A stretch of 64,000 nucleotides of DNA from Aquila chrysaetos chrysaetos (GCF_900496995.4 NC_054457.1:1054001-1118000), one strand, 5' to 3'. Positions 12,040-21,932 are shown, counted from the stretch's first letter. The notes: generated by a model not told the origin, from the letters alone. A program made the numbers and translations.

Positions 12040-13094
12040 AGGGGCCCTGCCTCCAGCCAGGTGGAGGAGAGGGACAACCGAGTCTACTGGACAGTGTGGA
12101 TACAATGGCCTGGCACATCAGACCCACAGGAATATAAGGCTCTAGTAGACACTGGTGCACAATGTACCCTAATGCCATCAAGTGATAAAGGGGCAGAACC
12201 CATCTGTATCTCTGGTGTGACAGGGGGATCCCAAGAGCTAACCGTATCGGAAGCTGAAATGAGTCTAACCGGGAATGACTGGCATAAACACCCCATTGCA
12301 ACTGGCCCAGAGGCCCCGTGCATCCTTGGTATAGATTATCTCAGGAGGGGGTATTTCAAGGACCCAAAAGGGTACTGTTGGGCCTTTGGTATAGCTGCAT
12401 TGGAGACAGAGGGCACTGAACAGCTGTCTACCCTGCCTGGTCTCTCTCAAGACCCTTCGATTGTGGGGTTGCTGAAGGTTGAAGAACAACAGGTGCCAAT
12501 TGCTACCACGACGGTGCACTGGCGGCAATATTGCACCAACCGAGATTCCCTGATCCCCATCCATAAGCTGATTTGCCAATTGGAGAGTCAAGGAGTGATC
12601 AGCAAGACTCACTCACCCTTTAATAGTCCCATATGGCCCGTGTGGAAATCTAATGGGGAATGGAGACTAACAGTAGATTATCGTGGGCTGAATGAAGTCA
12701 CGCCACCGCTGAGCGCTGCTGTGCCAGATATGTTAGAGCTTCAATATGAACTGGAATCAAAGGCAGCTAAGTGGTATGCCACAATTGACATTGCTAATGC
12801 ATTTTTCTCCATTCCTTTAGCAGCGGACTGCAGGCCACAGTTTGCTTTCACTTGGAGGGGCGTCCAGTACACCTGGAATCGACTGCCCCAGGGGTGGAAA
12901 CACAGCCCCACCATTTGCCATGGACTGATCCAGGCTGCACTGGAAAAAGGTGAAGCTCCAGAGCACCTGCAGTACATTGATGACATCATCGTAGAAGAAG
13001 TCTTTGAGAAAGGGAAGAAAATAATCCAAATCCTTTTGAAGGCTGGTTTTGCCATAAAAGAAAGTAAGGTCAAGGGACCTGCACAGGAGATCCA
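12040..13094 (+). pseudogene. pro-RT fragment
   Basis: Same frame as gag, starting after its TAG. It holds the protease (LVDTGAQCTLMPSSDKG, Asp near 12148) and RT as far as YIDD (12973-12984). Directly after the YIDDIIV stretch it lacks 15 bases (five codons) present in the copy at 45349, an in-frame deletion beside the catalytic loop. RT stops at 13092-13094, where it fuses to the 3' LTR; the thumb, RNase H and integrase are absent. Confidence 0.87.
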
Positions 13095-13168
13095 CCGGAG
13101 GGGGGGGCGGGAGGAGTGAGCGAGCAGCTGCGTGGTCCTTTGTTACCGGCTGGGCTGAAACCACGACA
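13092..13168 (+). repeat. 3' LTR remnant (last 77 bp)
   Basis: Matches the end of the 5' LTR from CCACCGGAGGGG to AACCACGACA. The junction with pol shares the trinucleotide CCA, a microhomology deletion scar. TSD TATAT follows. Confidence 0.88.
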
Positions 13169-13479
13169 TATATAAACTGGGGGGGTGTGGGGGCGGGGGA
13201 TCATCGCTCGGGGACTAACTGGGTGTCGATCGGCGGGTGGTGAGCAATTGCACTGTGCATCATTTGTACATTCCAATCCTTTTATTATTGCTGTTGTCAT
13301 TTTATTAGTGTTATCATTATCATTATTAGTTTCTTCTTTTCTGTTCTATTAAACCATTCTTATCTCAACCCAGGAGTTTTACTTCTTTTCCCGATTTTCT
13401 CCCCCATCCCACTGGGTGTGGGGGGAGTGAGTGAGTGGCTGCGTGGTGCTTAGTTGCTGGCTGGGGTTAAACCACGACA
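13169..13479 (+). repeat. solo LTR family B, 3' part
   Basis: Resumes with TATATAAACTGG (the TATA box) after the TATAT duplication. It carries the poly(A) region (CTATTAAACC) and ends AACCACGACA. TSD CACAG follows at 13480-13484. Confidence 0.9.
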
Positions 13480-13719
13480 CACAGTCATGGAGCTCTGTAC
13501 AATCAAAACACTCCCTAACACAGAGAGCCACCCCACCACCTCTCCTTCCTTGCCTATCCCTTCTGAAGAGCTTATAGCCATCTATTGCAGCACTCCAGTC
13601 ATGGGAGTTGCCCCACCATGTTTCTGTGATGGCGACTAAGTCATAGCTATCCTGCTGCATAATGGCTTCCAGGTCCTCCTGTTTATTGCCCATGCTTCAT
13701 GCATTGACACAGATGCACT
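13480..13719 (-). mobile_element. CR1 LINE, displaced 5' portion (endonuclease N-terminus)
   Basis: Continuation of the CR1 interrupted at 9308. On the minus strand from 13693 it encodes the start of the endonuclease (MGNKQEDLEAIMQQ, LVAITETWWGNSHDW). It is truncated at 13719 by the LTR that starts at 13720. Confidence 0.88.
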
Positions 13720-14397
13720 TGTGAGAGACTGAATTGTTACCATGAGCTGTTTGTCTCAAAGATTGTTAGGTGTGAGAGACTGGACTGTCATCTCAAGCCA
13801 TTCATCTCAAGAATTGTGAACTGCTTATATCGAGCCCTTTGTCTCTGAGATGGCCTGTCTAAGCAGGACATTCCTCCGTCCATAAGGATAATTACTAGGC
13901 CACTGAGGCATCCAGGAAAGGAAATGGGCTGAAGCTGACAAGCATGCAAGAATGTGGAGGCTACCATTCTCACGGAAACTGTAGTCTTTGAGATAAGATA
14001 CTAGTTTCTGGTGTTGATCACGCGAAGGTCGTGTGATAGACGAAACCTGCAGCATGTGAACAGTGCATGAACAGTATGTATGTGCATACATCATCGAAAT
14101 ATGCCCTATAAAAAAACCGTGGAGACAAGCCGTGGTGTGCACCCACCACCGAAGAATTGAAGACTGAGGACCAACGGGACGCCGCTGGATCCATGGTGGT
14201 TACTATCCTTGCAACTCTATCCCGACTGCTTGCTTGATTTCTGCCTTTTCTTCCATTCTATCCTATTGCTACTATTTTCTACTTTTGATACTTTTGATAA
14301 TAAAAGCTGTTTTGGGTATACGGCATTTGACCTCGTTTGTGTCTTAATCTCGCTCTTGGGATCATATCAAAACCTTCCCCGACATTGGATCGGGACA
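13720..14397 (+). repeat. 5' LTR of provirus F
   Basis: 678 bp from TGTGAGAGACTG to GATCGGGACA. It has a TATA-like CCCTATAAAAAAACC near 14104 and AATAAA near 14299. The first 168 bp recur at 21415. Confidence 0.87.
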
Positions 14398-14404
14398 TTT
14401 AAAT

Positions 14405-14422
14405 TGGCGTCATGGACAGGAT
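14405..14422 (+). promoter_or_regulatory. primer binding site, tRNA uncertain
   Basis: TGGCGTCATGGACAGGAT starts 7 bases after the LTR, at the expected place. The ends (TGGCG...CAGGAT) resemble the 3' end of some serine tRNAs, but the match is imperfect and the tRNA is not assigned. Confidence 0.5.
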
Positions 14423-14561
14423 CCCTTGAGACGAGAGTGCCATACTGTTTCCCAAATATGTGAGACCTCTCAGGAACATAAGGGGAGCAGGCTTGTGTTG
14501 TGCTTGAAACTTTACATGCTGCCTTCCTGAGATGACTGCTTCCCTGCTTTGTATAAGATGA

Positions 14562-15078
14562 GTGATAGTAAAATTGCCCCTTTGGGGAAAGAAGCTTTGT
14601 TTGATTTTTTTAGAAAAATATAAAGCGCGACCCTCTGCGCCCGGGGTAGACTGGGCTCAGGGAAATTGGTATAATCTGCAGAGCATTGTTGATCGGATGG
14701 TCGCTTTACAGGAAGACGCTAGACTGCAGTCAGGGAAAGGAAAAGCAATTGTCTGTGCCATTCTCGGTGCCTTTCTGGCCGCAGCAGTGGAGGATAGGGA
14801 TTGCCACATCACTGCAGAATCTCAAATTATTGATTCCCTCCAAAATCTTGTGCAGTCCCTTCTGGGACAAGTGGTGGGATTAAAAGCACAACTTGAAGCA
14901 GTGTAAGAGTCGGTCAGAAAATCAGCATTGTCTCAACATTGTCATCAGGAACATGAACAGTACATTACCTGACAACGGCCTGTTTGGAGCGCAGCGGCCA
15001 ATCCCAAGGACAGAATGTGCGGTACAAGGCTCCTGGAAGGTACCTGGCTAGAGCCGTTAGAGGTAACCGCATAGCTAC
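14562..15078 (+). pseudogene. gag N-terminal part of provirus F
   Basis: An open stretch 14562-14906 (about 114 codons) followed by stops before the solo LTR at 15079. Residues near the end (SQIIDSLQNLVQSLLGQVVG) look like an amphipathic helix. It is assigned to gag only by position after the primer site; I see no diagnostic motif. Confidence 0.4.
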
Positions 15079-15667
15079 TGTCAAAAAGGATGGATTGCAA
15101 CCATTGCCATAACATCGATGAAGAAATCATGAACTCTAGACGAACTTTGCTTCATTATAATACCAAAACACACCTCCTGGTCGAAGGCTACCCGCCTCCA
15201 AGACTTACCACGCCTCAGACACTGACCCTGCGCCTGCGTGATAGCCTCGCTCAAGAAGGGCGGAGATATGATATTTGTATTCTGAGAAGGGCGGAGACTC
15301 CTGAGGCAGAGGTGGAGCAAGGTGTGTTACTAAGCATAAAAGATGACTTCTGAACAATGGGAATTTGAAGCTTCCCCACCAAGGACCACGACGATCGACG
15401 ACGCAGCATTAGCTGGACCCGGGACCGTTAGGACGTCTTGAGATCAGCGGTGGTAGCTATAACCTCTTTTTCTCCTCTCTCTAAACTTAACTTTACTTTT
15501 CTCCTTTCTCTCACCCATCTCTAACTATCGCGTGCCTCTTCACAGGCAATACAATAAAGTTTTACTGTGTGATTACTGCTATCCCCTTTGGTGTTGGTCA
15601 CCTTAATTTTGCACTTTCGAGATCGTAGCAAACGAACCATCACGAGTCCACCGAGTGGACCGTGACA
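15079..15667 (+). repeat. solo LTR family G inside gag
   Basis: Ends GGACCGTGACA. It has a TATA-like AGCATAAAAGATG near 15335 and AATAAA near 15553. The right half matches, nearly base for base in reverse, the LTR at 63795-64000. The start (TGTCAAAAAGG) is chosen by its TG and is less sure, because the flanks GCTAC and AGCAG do not form a clean TSD. Confidence 0.75.
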
Positions 15668-17266
15668 AGCAGAAAAGAACCAAGTGAAACATTTGCAAAT
15701 TTCTCTTAAGGAGCAGCTCCTTGTGGATACTGTCCGTGAGGAAATTCCTCCAAGATCAGAAATTGGCTACCCCTTTAAGGACCTGCAGGCAGCAAAAGAG
15801 AAAGTGGAGAAGTTGGAGCTGCCTTCATTGCGACCCTTAGTCAAAACTGAATATATTTACGATGATGAGCAGGACCAGTTCCCCCAAGTTACAACTAAAG
15901 AGGTTCCCTGCAGGAGCATAATAATGGACTCAACGACAGATCAATATGATCATAGTTGAAGACCCTTTACTAGAGCATCAGACATCATTTTATACATTGG
16001 TTACATCTGTACATGTGCTTAGTTATTTTACTATTGGTTACATACATTATTCACGAGCTGTCCATGCTCCTAGTTATACTTAATGATTGGTTATCGCCAA
16101 CAAGTCACTCAGTCCCGTATATGGAATATGTTGACATTCCTGTGGTTGATAGTCCGAACTTAGTTCCTGGTTTTGTGCATGCTCAAGCATTTCAGCTCCT
16201 GCTTCTTTGTTTCACTGTGTCCTTTTCTTGACCTTGAGCTGAGGCCTATCTGAGCAGAACCAGACTTATGTCAAGCTGTTAGTTTGGATAGGCCATATGT
16301 CCTTGTTCTGCCAAGTACATGGCCACAGTTCCCTATACTGCCACTGAGTTGGCAAAACTAAAAAAGGAATTTGGCCAAACCCCTAAGGAGTCAGAAACGG
16401 AGTATGTGTGGAGAGTGTCGCTGTCGGGGGGGGACCAGATTCTGTTAAGTGAAAAGGAGGCGGAAGGGTATTGGGGACTGGGAGTGTTTTTAACTACTGG
16501 GAATCACTGTGCCCCCTGGTCTTTAACCCAATGGGCAGCCTATTGGGTGGGAGGTTTGAACCCCTTGGAGAGGGGGGATCCCCTCCCGATTACAGGGACT
16601 GTTGATCAATTAGTGGAGAGTGTGCAAAAGGCAGCTTGTCTGCAGATGATGTATGATCGAAAATTGGAGCCTAGGCAGGAGTCCCCGATGATGATGTTGG
16701 TGGATCCTGAGCAAATGACTCCCCTTATAAGGGGACTCCCTGATTCTCTGAAACTGATTGGTATACAATTACAAGGAAAGATGCAGGCGATGCCCCAGGG
16801 CGAGAGTGTTGGGGCTGCTTCAGGAGGATTCATGGCTGATCGGCACCGACCCCCAGATAAGAAAATGTGGACTTGGGGAAAAGTGGCCCAGGAATTAATT
16901 AATTACGGGCGCAAGTATGGTCCTGTTAACCCTCCAGCCACCAAAACAGACTCCAGGGGCTTGAGGCGGATGGAAGCAAAAATAGTTCCATGCCATGGGG
17001 GTGATAAGAGAACACCCCTTGCTAAACCACCGGGGGGGAGAGATATCCCGAACAAACGTAATAGACTGTGGACTCAGGGATACCAGAAGGGGATCCCGTG
17101 TGACTTAATGGACGGGATGCCAACAGACAAATTGGAAAAATTGGTAACAGGGTGGCCTGATAAATCAGCAAATAGAAAAGTGGATTTTGAGAATACTACT
17201 CCCAGCGCACCCTCCCTGATTGATTTATCAGAACCAAATGCCACCCAAAAGCTGGTAGGAAACTAG
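15668..17266 (+). pseudogene. gag C-terminal part of provirus F
   Basis: Two open stretches, 15684-15959 and 16319-17266, with stops between. The second (315 codons) looks like capsid and resembles the ERVL-like capsid in layout: TATELAKLKKEFGQTPKE, then an acidic loop, then WSLTQWAAYW. It ends KLVGN-TAG. A late region rich in K, P and D (DKRTPLAKPPGGRDIP) may be nucleocapsid, but no CCHC box is present. A run of 15 G at 17289-17303 lies between this stop and the protease and probably explains the frame change. Confidence 0.65.
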
Positions 17267-17313
17267 ATCCTTCGCCTTTCGGTGGTGAGGGGGGGGGGGG
17301 GGGCGAAGGTTGG

Positions 17314-17781
17314 ATGTATATTAGACAGCTCACTGAAAACGGCCGGGGTGATTTACTAATTACAGGCATTGTGGGACCAAGACAAGTCCCGGTCACCTTT
17401 TTGGTAGATACCGGAGCTCAAATTTCAGCTATTAAAACCAAAGACGCTGCTAACTGCGGAATTACACCCTCTAAACAGTGGCTTTTTGTGGCAGATGCAT
17501 TCGGCATTGTTCAGCCACAGGCATTAGCAATGGTCAGCCTGCATTTGCCAGGAGAAGATGGTGCCACTACAGTGACAATGGTTGCGGGCGAGTTTCCACT
17601 TAACCTCTCAGGACTCGATGTTTTAAAGCGGAAGACCTGGATTGATAATAAAGGGAGACGGTGGTCATTTGGCGCTCTCACAATAGATATTTGGCTGTTA
17701 CAAGCTGCGCACTGCTTCCCCCTTCAAAGCTTACAAATGTTAAGCCCTACCCGATACCCCTGGGGGCCAGAGAGGGAATAG
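17314..17781 (+). pseudogene. protease of provirus F
   Basis: Retroviral aspartic protease that would cleave the polyproteins. The active site is FLVDTGAQISAIKT, with the flap region and a C-terminal LNLSGLDVLKRK typical of the fold's last part. Its reading frame differs from gag (offset 2) and from the RT that overlaps it from about 17700, so at least one single-base indel separates protease and RT. Confidence 0.8.
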
Positions 17782-18437
17782 CGCCTGTGTTAGAGGACTT
17801 AAAGGGACAGGGTATCCTGATTCCAACCCATTCTCCTTTTAACTCCCCGGTGTGGCCAGTGCGAAAACCTAATGGCAAGTGGAGATTGACTGTAGATTAT
17901 CGCAGACTTAATGCAAATACCGGTCCATTGACAGCTGCGGTACCAAATATTGCTGAGTTTATAGCTACAATCCAGGAACGAGCCCACCTGATTATGGCAA
18001 CAGTGGATGTTAAAGATATGTTTTTTATGGTCCCCCTGCAAACAGAGGATCAAGACCGCTTTGCATTTACTTGGGAGGGTCAGCAATTTACTTTTGCCCC
18101 ACTCCCACAAGCGTATAAGCATTCCCCCACTCTAGCTCATCATGCACTAACGCAGGAGCTAGAAGTAATTCAGACAGAGGAGGGGGTCAGTGTTTATCAG
18201 TATGTTGACGACATTCTTGTGGGTGGGGATGAAACAGAAAAGGTTCAGAAAACTCAGGATAATATAATTTCTCACTTGGAAAGCTTGGGGCTGAAAATTC
18301 CACCAGAGAAGATACAAACACCCTCAAGCAAAGTAAAGCTTTTAGGAATTTGGTGGAAGGGAGGAATGACATGTATCCCCCCCAACACCCTTTCCTCATT
18401 GGATCAGATTAAAATGCCAGAGTCAAAAAAGGGTTAG
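17661..18437 (+). pseudogene. reverse transcriptase of provirus F, truncated
   Basis: RT palm and fingers: HSPFNSPVWPVRKPNGKWR, LTVDYRRLNANTGPL, LPQAYKHSPTLAHHAL and the catalytic YVDDILVGG (near 18200). The first about 20 codons of this open stretch are probably out of frame with the original protease. It ends at TAG 18435-18437 in the thumb (MPESKKG). Beyond it the sequence no longer reads as pol. The LPQAYKHSP signature differs from the ERVL-like copies here, so this is a separate lineage. Confidence 0.8.
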
Positions 18438-18479
18438 GTGGAATTTTTGTAGGCTGTTCTTAAGGGGCGACTCCTTGTG

Positions 18480-19170
18480 AGTGCTGCTTCTAGTGATAGT
18501 TTTGCAGTACCAACTAGGAAATGAGACAAGAGGTTTTTTTTTGTTGAGCAAGTGCTGTGATGTGTCTAGCTGTGTATTTAATACCTTGTATTGAGTGTGT
18601 GTCTGTGTATGTTTATTGGATATGGTGTTTGTAACATTGTGTTATAGTGAGCATGGTATATGCAGTCTGTGTTCTAGAATTTATGTGTTGTATGGTGTAC
18701 AGTGTACTGTGTAGTATGTTGTGTGTTGGTTTGTTGTGTGCCAGCACATGGATTGTAGGTTGTGTGTGTGCTATGTGGTGCATATGCATTGTGTTTATAT
18801 ATATGTATAAATACATATTTTGTGTATTTATACAGATGCACTGTTTTATTAATATGATATAATATACATGAATAGGTTATGCATGATATGTATGTGTAGT
18901 GTAAGCATACATGTGTGCACCTATACATGTACCTATCTATGTATGTATGCGTGTGTATGCTCTATAGTGCATGATGCAATGCATACTCTATGTTTTATAA
19001 TATAGGCCTACTGAGTTAATAAAAGTTTTTATTAAACAATATTGTTTATATACTGTCACATATTGATAGTAATGTAATGCATATTAGGTATTATGCTACA
19101 ATTCATAATATATATATATATAGGTATAATTATATGTATGATACATGCATCTTCTAAACCAAGGCTGTTT
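18480..19170. repeat. TG/AT-rich low-complexity block in pol
   Basis: About 690 bases dominated by TGTGTATG-like and ATATAT-like runs with many stops in all frames. It occupies the place of RNase H and most of integrase in provirus F. It looks like a degenerate microsatellite or a low-complexity insertion with deletion. Confidence 0.7.
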
Positions 19171-19248
19171 GTAGCAGCAATAATCAAGAGTGCTTAGAGG
19201 CCCATTTAAAGTAATCAAAACAGTGTTGGCAGGGACTCTGCCCCCTGA

Positions 19249-19428
19249 TGGGGTGGCCCAGAGAGCCTCTGTGTGGAACGGTATCTGCCAGTCTTAGTTG
19301 AACTCCCCACGGTGGGAGCCGTACCTCTGGTACTGGAAACACCAATGAATAAATATGCTTGGAAAGCAAAAGATGCTCATGGAAAAGAACATAAAATCAA
19401 TACCAGGTGGATTATTCCATCCTTCTAA
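19249..19428 (+). pseudogene. pol C-terminal tail of provirus F
   Basis: An open frame of about 59 codons ending at TAA 19426-19428. It reads like an integrase C-terminal end (LPTVGAVPLVLETPMNKYAW, then K/H-rich residues and TRWIIPSF). It is assigned by position just before env and by its basic composition; the catalytic part of integrase is missing. Confidence 0.45.
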
Positions 19429-19469
19429 TAACAATTTACTTCTGGTTCCTTAGAACGAACCAAGTCTGT

Positions 19470-19488
19470 TTTTCTTTTCTCTTTCAGG
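19470..19488 (+). promoter_or_regulatory. candidate env splice acceptor
   Basis: A pyrimidine tract TTTTTCTTTTCTCTTTCAG ends at 19488, 90 bases before the env ATG. That is the expected place for the subgenomic env mRNA acceptor. Not tested. Confidence 0.5.
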
Positions 19489-19519
19489 TGAAGACTCTGG
19501 GGTCTGCCTGAAGGAATAC

Positions 19520-19681
19520 ATGAAGCTGTTGATCGTCTGTGTAGTTTTATCAGTGATTGCTTTGTTAATATTTATAGGATGTTTGTCATACTACCACAGA
19601 CGTTGTTTTGGTCGACCATTGTCACCGCCTTTAATATCTGGGGAAACTCCTGTGCCTCCCTCTTCGGCTCGGGGTGGCTAA
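19520..19681 (+). CDS. small overlapping ORF with membrane segment
   Basis: 53 codons, ATG at 19520 and TAA at 19679-19681, overlapping the env start in another frame. It begins with a strong hydrophobic stretch (MKLLIVCVVLSVIALLIFIG) followed by a basic YYHRR and a proline-rich tail, like a type III small membrane peptide. It sits 31 bases after the candidate splice acceptor and upstream of the env ATG. It may be chance; no family is recognised. Confidence 0.3.
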   Translation: MKLLIVCVVLSVIALLIFIGCLSYYHRRCFGRPLSPPLISGETPVPPSSARGG

Positions 19682-21330
19682 ATGAATTTATGGCTCTAGG
19701 CCAGCAAGTGGCCAACACTTTTAATCTGACTAATTGTTGGGTATGTGGTGGGCCCTTAGGTTTGGAAAGCTGGCCATGGGCTGCTGTCCCTATTTCCCCG
19801 AAATGGTTAGTGAGTAATTACAGTGAGGTCAAAAATGATTCTTACTGGGGTGAAGACACACAGCCCTGGACAATACGATACCCAGTCCAAGGCGAATATT
19901 GTCTGAACCAAACACAGAAAGATGGTATTCCCATGGGAAATAGCAAGTGCAACTGGACCTATACTTATGACAACCATTGCCTCACTGACGGTTGTAGACC
20001 AATTGATTGTTCAAACCATAGGGCAGCTATGTCACTGCCAGAAAGGGACGACCAGGCATATTGTCACCTCTTGAGTTCCAGATCTCCAAATTTTGTACCT
20101 CGCTGGCCCGGATGGGCTTGGGTGAATCAAACAGGGCACAGGAAACAGTTTTCCCATTTTTGTTCTTCCACTAATCAGTCTAATAACCTTCTTAATGTTA
20201 CCTGCTTTTGGCACCGTGGTTCTGGTGCCTGGAAATGCAGACTCACTGATAAAACGTATTCTCGTCTCCCTGATGGGACTCAAATTTGGTGGTCAAGTGA
20301 TAATAAAGACCGCTGTCAGGGACATTTGAGCATAGGTCCAGATGGACTTCCTATCTGTTGGGGCACCACAGAAGAAGTGGGAAAAACCGCGGACAGGTTG
20401 ATGAACGGTCTGTCAGATCATCCTCTAGGAGTAGGTAATTCAACATATTTCCAATCACCACGGACACCTACTGGTTTGTTCGAAAATGGTGCACAAGCCG
20501 TAAAGGGTCACTATTGGGTGTGTGGCCAACGTGCCTACAAACTGCTACCAGCAAATTGGACTGGAGTGTGTTATGTGGGGGTAATTCACCCCTTGTTTTT
20601 TCTGCTCCTGGAGGATGAAGGGGATGGACTGGGTGTTAAGTTATATGATGATCTCAATCGATATCGATGGTCCACTGATACCTCTATAGCAGGTGGGAGT
20701 GGTCAAACCCGGGGCAAAGACAAGTGGACCCCTCAACATATTATACAACATTATGGACCTGCCACCCGGAACCCCAATGAGTGGGTTAGCGGTGCTCGAG
20801 AACCTATCTATAACCTAAATCGCATCATCCGGTTACAAGCTGTCCTAGAGATCATTACTAATGAGACAGCCCGTGCCCTTGATCTATTGGCGGATCAAGC
20901 CACACAAATGCGAACAGCAATATTACAACATTGCATGGTTCTCAATTACCTGCTAGCCAAGGAAGGAGGTGTTTGTGGTAAACTAAATGATTCTAACTGT
21001 TGTTTAAAAATTGATGACAGCAGGAAAATTGTTAAACAAATTACCGCAGGAATACCAAAGCTGGCCCATGTTCCTGTCCAGACATGGAAAGGCTGGGACA
21101 TTGATAAGTTTTCCTGGCTCCCTGGTGGTCCATGGGTTAAGTGAATCCTATTTTACTTGTTGTGTGGTTTTGCCATGTTGTTGTTTTTACCATGTATCAT
21201 TCCATGTTTTATACAATTGGTTCAGCGTGTTGTGACTAATATACAATTTGTAACTACTGTTTCACCTGACGGTGTTAAACAAATTCACGCTGTGCATCGA
21301 ACCACACCGTTGGTAGTACAGATTGTATGA
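19579..21330 (+). pseudogene. env of provirus F (gamma-type, stop before anchor)
   Basis: Envelope glycoprotein, the surface and fusion protein of the former virus. It is open for 521 codons from 19579 to TGA at 21142-21144. A signal-like start (MFVILPQTLFWS) is followed by surface-unit features: CWVC near residue 54 (the CXXC disulfide-exchange motif) and about a dozen N-glycosylation sites. The transmembrane unit has heptad-like leucines (VLEIITNETARALDLLADQA) and a cysteine cluster CGKLNDSNCC. In that cluster seven residues separate C from CC, one more than the usual CX6CC. No polybasic cleavage site is obvious. The frame stays open after the TGA to 21328-21330 and that stretch contains a strongly hydrophobic segment, so one stop codon removes the membrane anchor. 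Confidence 0.85.
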
Positions 21331-21414
21331 AAAGCTCTTTTCTGGCTTTTCTATATAGCTATCTTTTCTCAAAACCACCACGGGTCCCAAAGCAATCTTT
21401 GAGCCACAGGGTGG

Positions 21415-21582
21415 TGTGAGAGACTGAATTGTTAACTCCAGCTGTTTGTCTCAAAGATTGTTAGGTGTGAGTGACTTGACTGTCATCTCAAGCCATTCAT
21501 CTCAAGGAACTGTGAACTGTTTATCTCAAGCCCTTTGTCTCTGAGATGGCCTGTCTAAGCAGGACATTCCTCCCTCCATAAG
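21415..21582 (+). repeat. 3' LTR of provirus F, truncated
   Basis: 168 bp matching the start of the LTR at 13720 (TGTGAGAGACTG to TCCATAAG). A purine-rich ACAGGGTGG lies just before it. It is cut by the LTR at 21583. Confidence 0.88.
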
Positions 21583-21932
21583 TGTAGTGGTCGAGACGGA
21601 CAAACGACAAGTACGCATTCTTATAGTACAAGCAAAGAAGGGGATTTTTTTTTTTTTACTACAAGCCAGCAAATTTATACCTATTATACTTGTTACCTTG
21701 TACATATGTCTGTCCCTTATTGGTCAGAAAGTTGTCAGAAGTTGTTTTTCTCACCCCTCATTGGGTGGCTTTTTTCAGGTTCCTTATCACAACTGCAAAC
21801 AGTCAACACACTCCTTAAACTTAGTTTCCCAGGCATTCTTCTCCTCCTTTCTTGTTCTCTCACGGGAACACTGCAATCTTGTCAAGGTCAATATCCTCCC
21901 CAGGCCCCTCAGTCCAGCCAAGGTCCTCCACA
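21583..21932 (-). repeat. 3' LTR of provirus H
   Basis: 350 bp; in plus orientation TGTAGTGGTCGAGACG to CCTCCACA. A T-rich run near 21650 is longer than in the partner LTR. Confidence 0.9.

Larger units (their letters stand above)
9585..13168 (+). mobile_element. ERVL-like provirus, deleted from RT to 3' LTR
   Basis: 5' LTR, lysine-tRNA primer site, gag, protease and N-terminal RT, then an abrupt junction with the last 77 bp of the 3' LTR. It is flanked by 5-bp TATAT duplications (9580-9584 and 13169-13173), so the insertion is intact at both ends and the loss is internal. Gag and LTR are close to the minus-strand copy at 28289-31397. Confidence 0.92.
13720..21582 (+). mobile_element. provirus F with gamma-type env, 3' LTR truncated
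   Basis: 5' LTR, primer site, gag, protease, RT, a pol tail, env and the first 168 bp of the 3' LTR. It sits in the CR1. A solo LTR (15079-15667) splits gag, and a TG-rich block replaces most of RNase H and integrase. At 21583 the 3' LTR is cut by the next provirus, so no TSD pair can be checked. Confidence 0.85.

Noticed and set aside
18560..19170. TG-rich block as a Z-DNA or origin-like element
   Set aside because: It is degenerate, with mixed AT and TG units, and is more simply low-complexity filler inside a dead provirus.
19579..21144. Calling env a functional domesticated syncytin-like gene
   Set aside because: There is no evidence of expression or selection from one sequence, and the anchor is removed by a stop codon. 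Only the observation is kept, as a finding.
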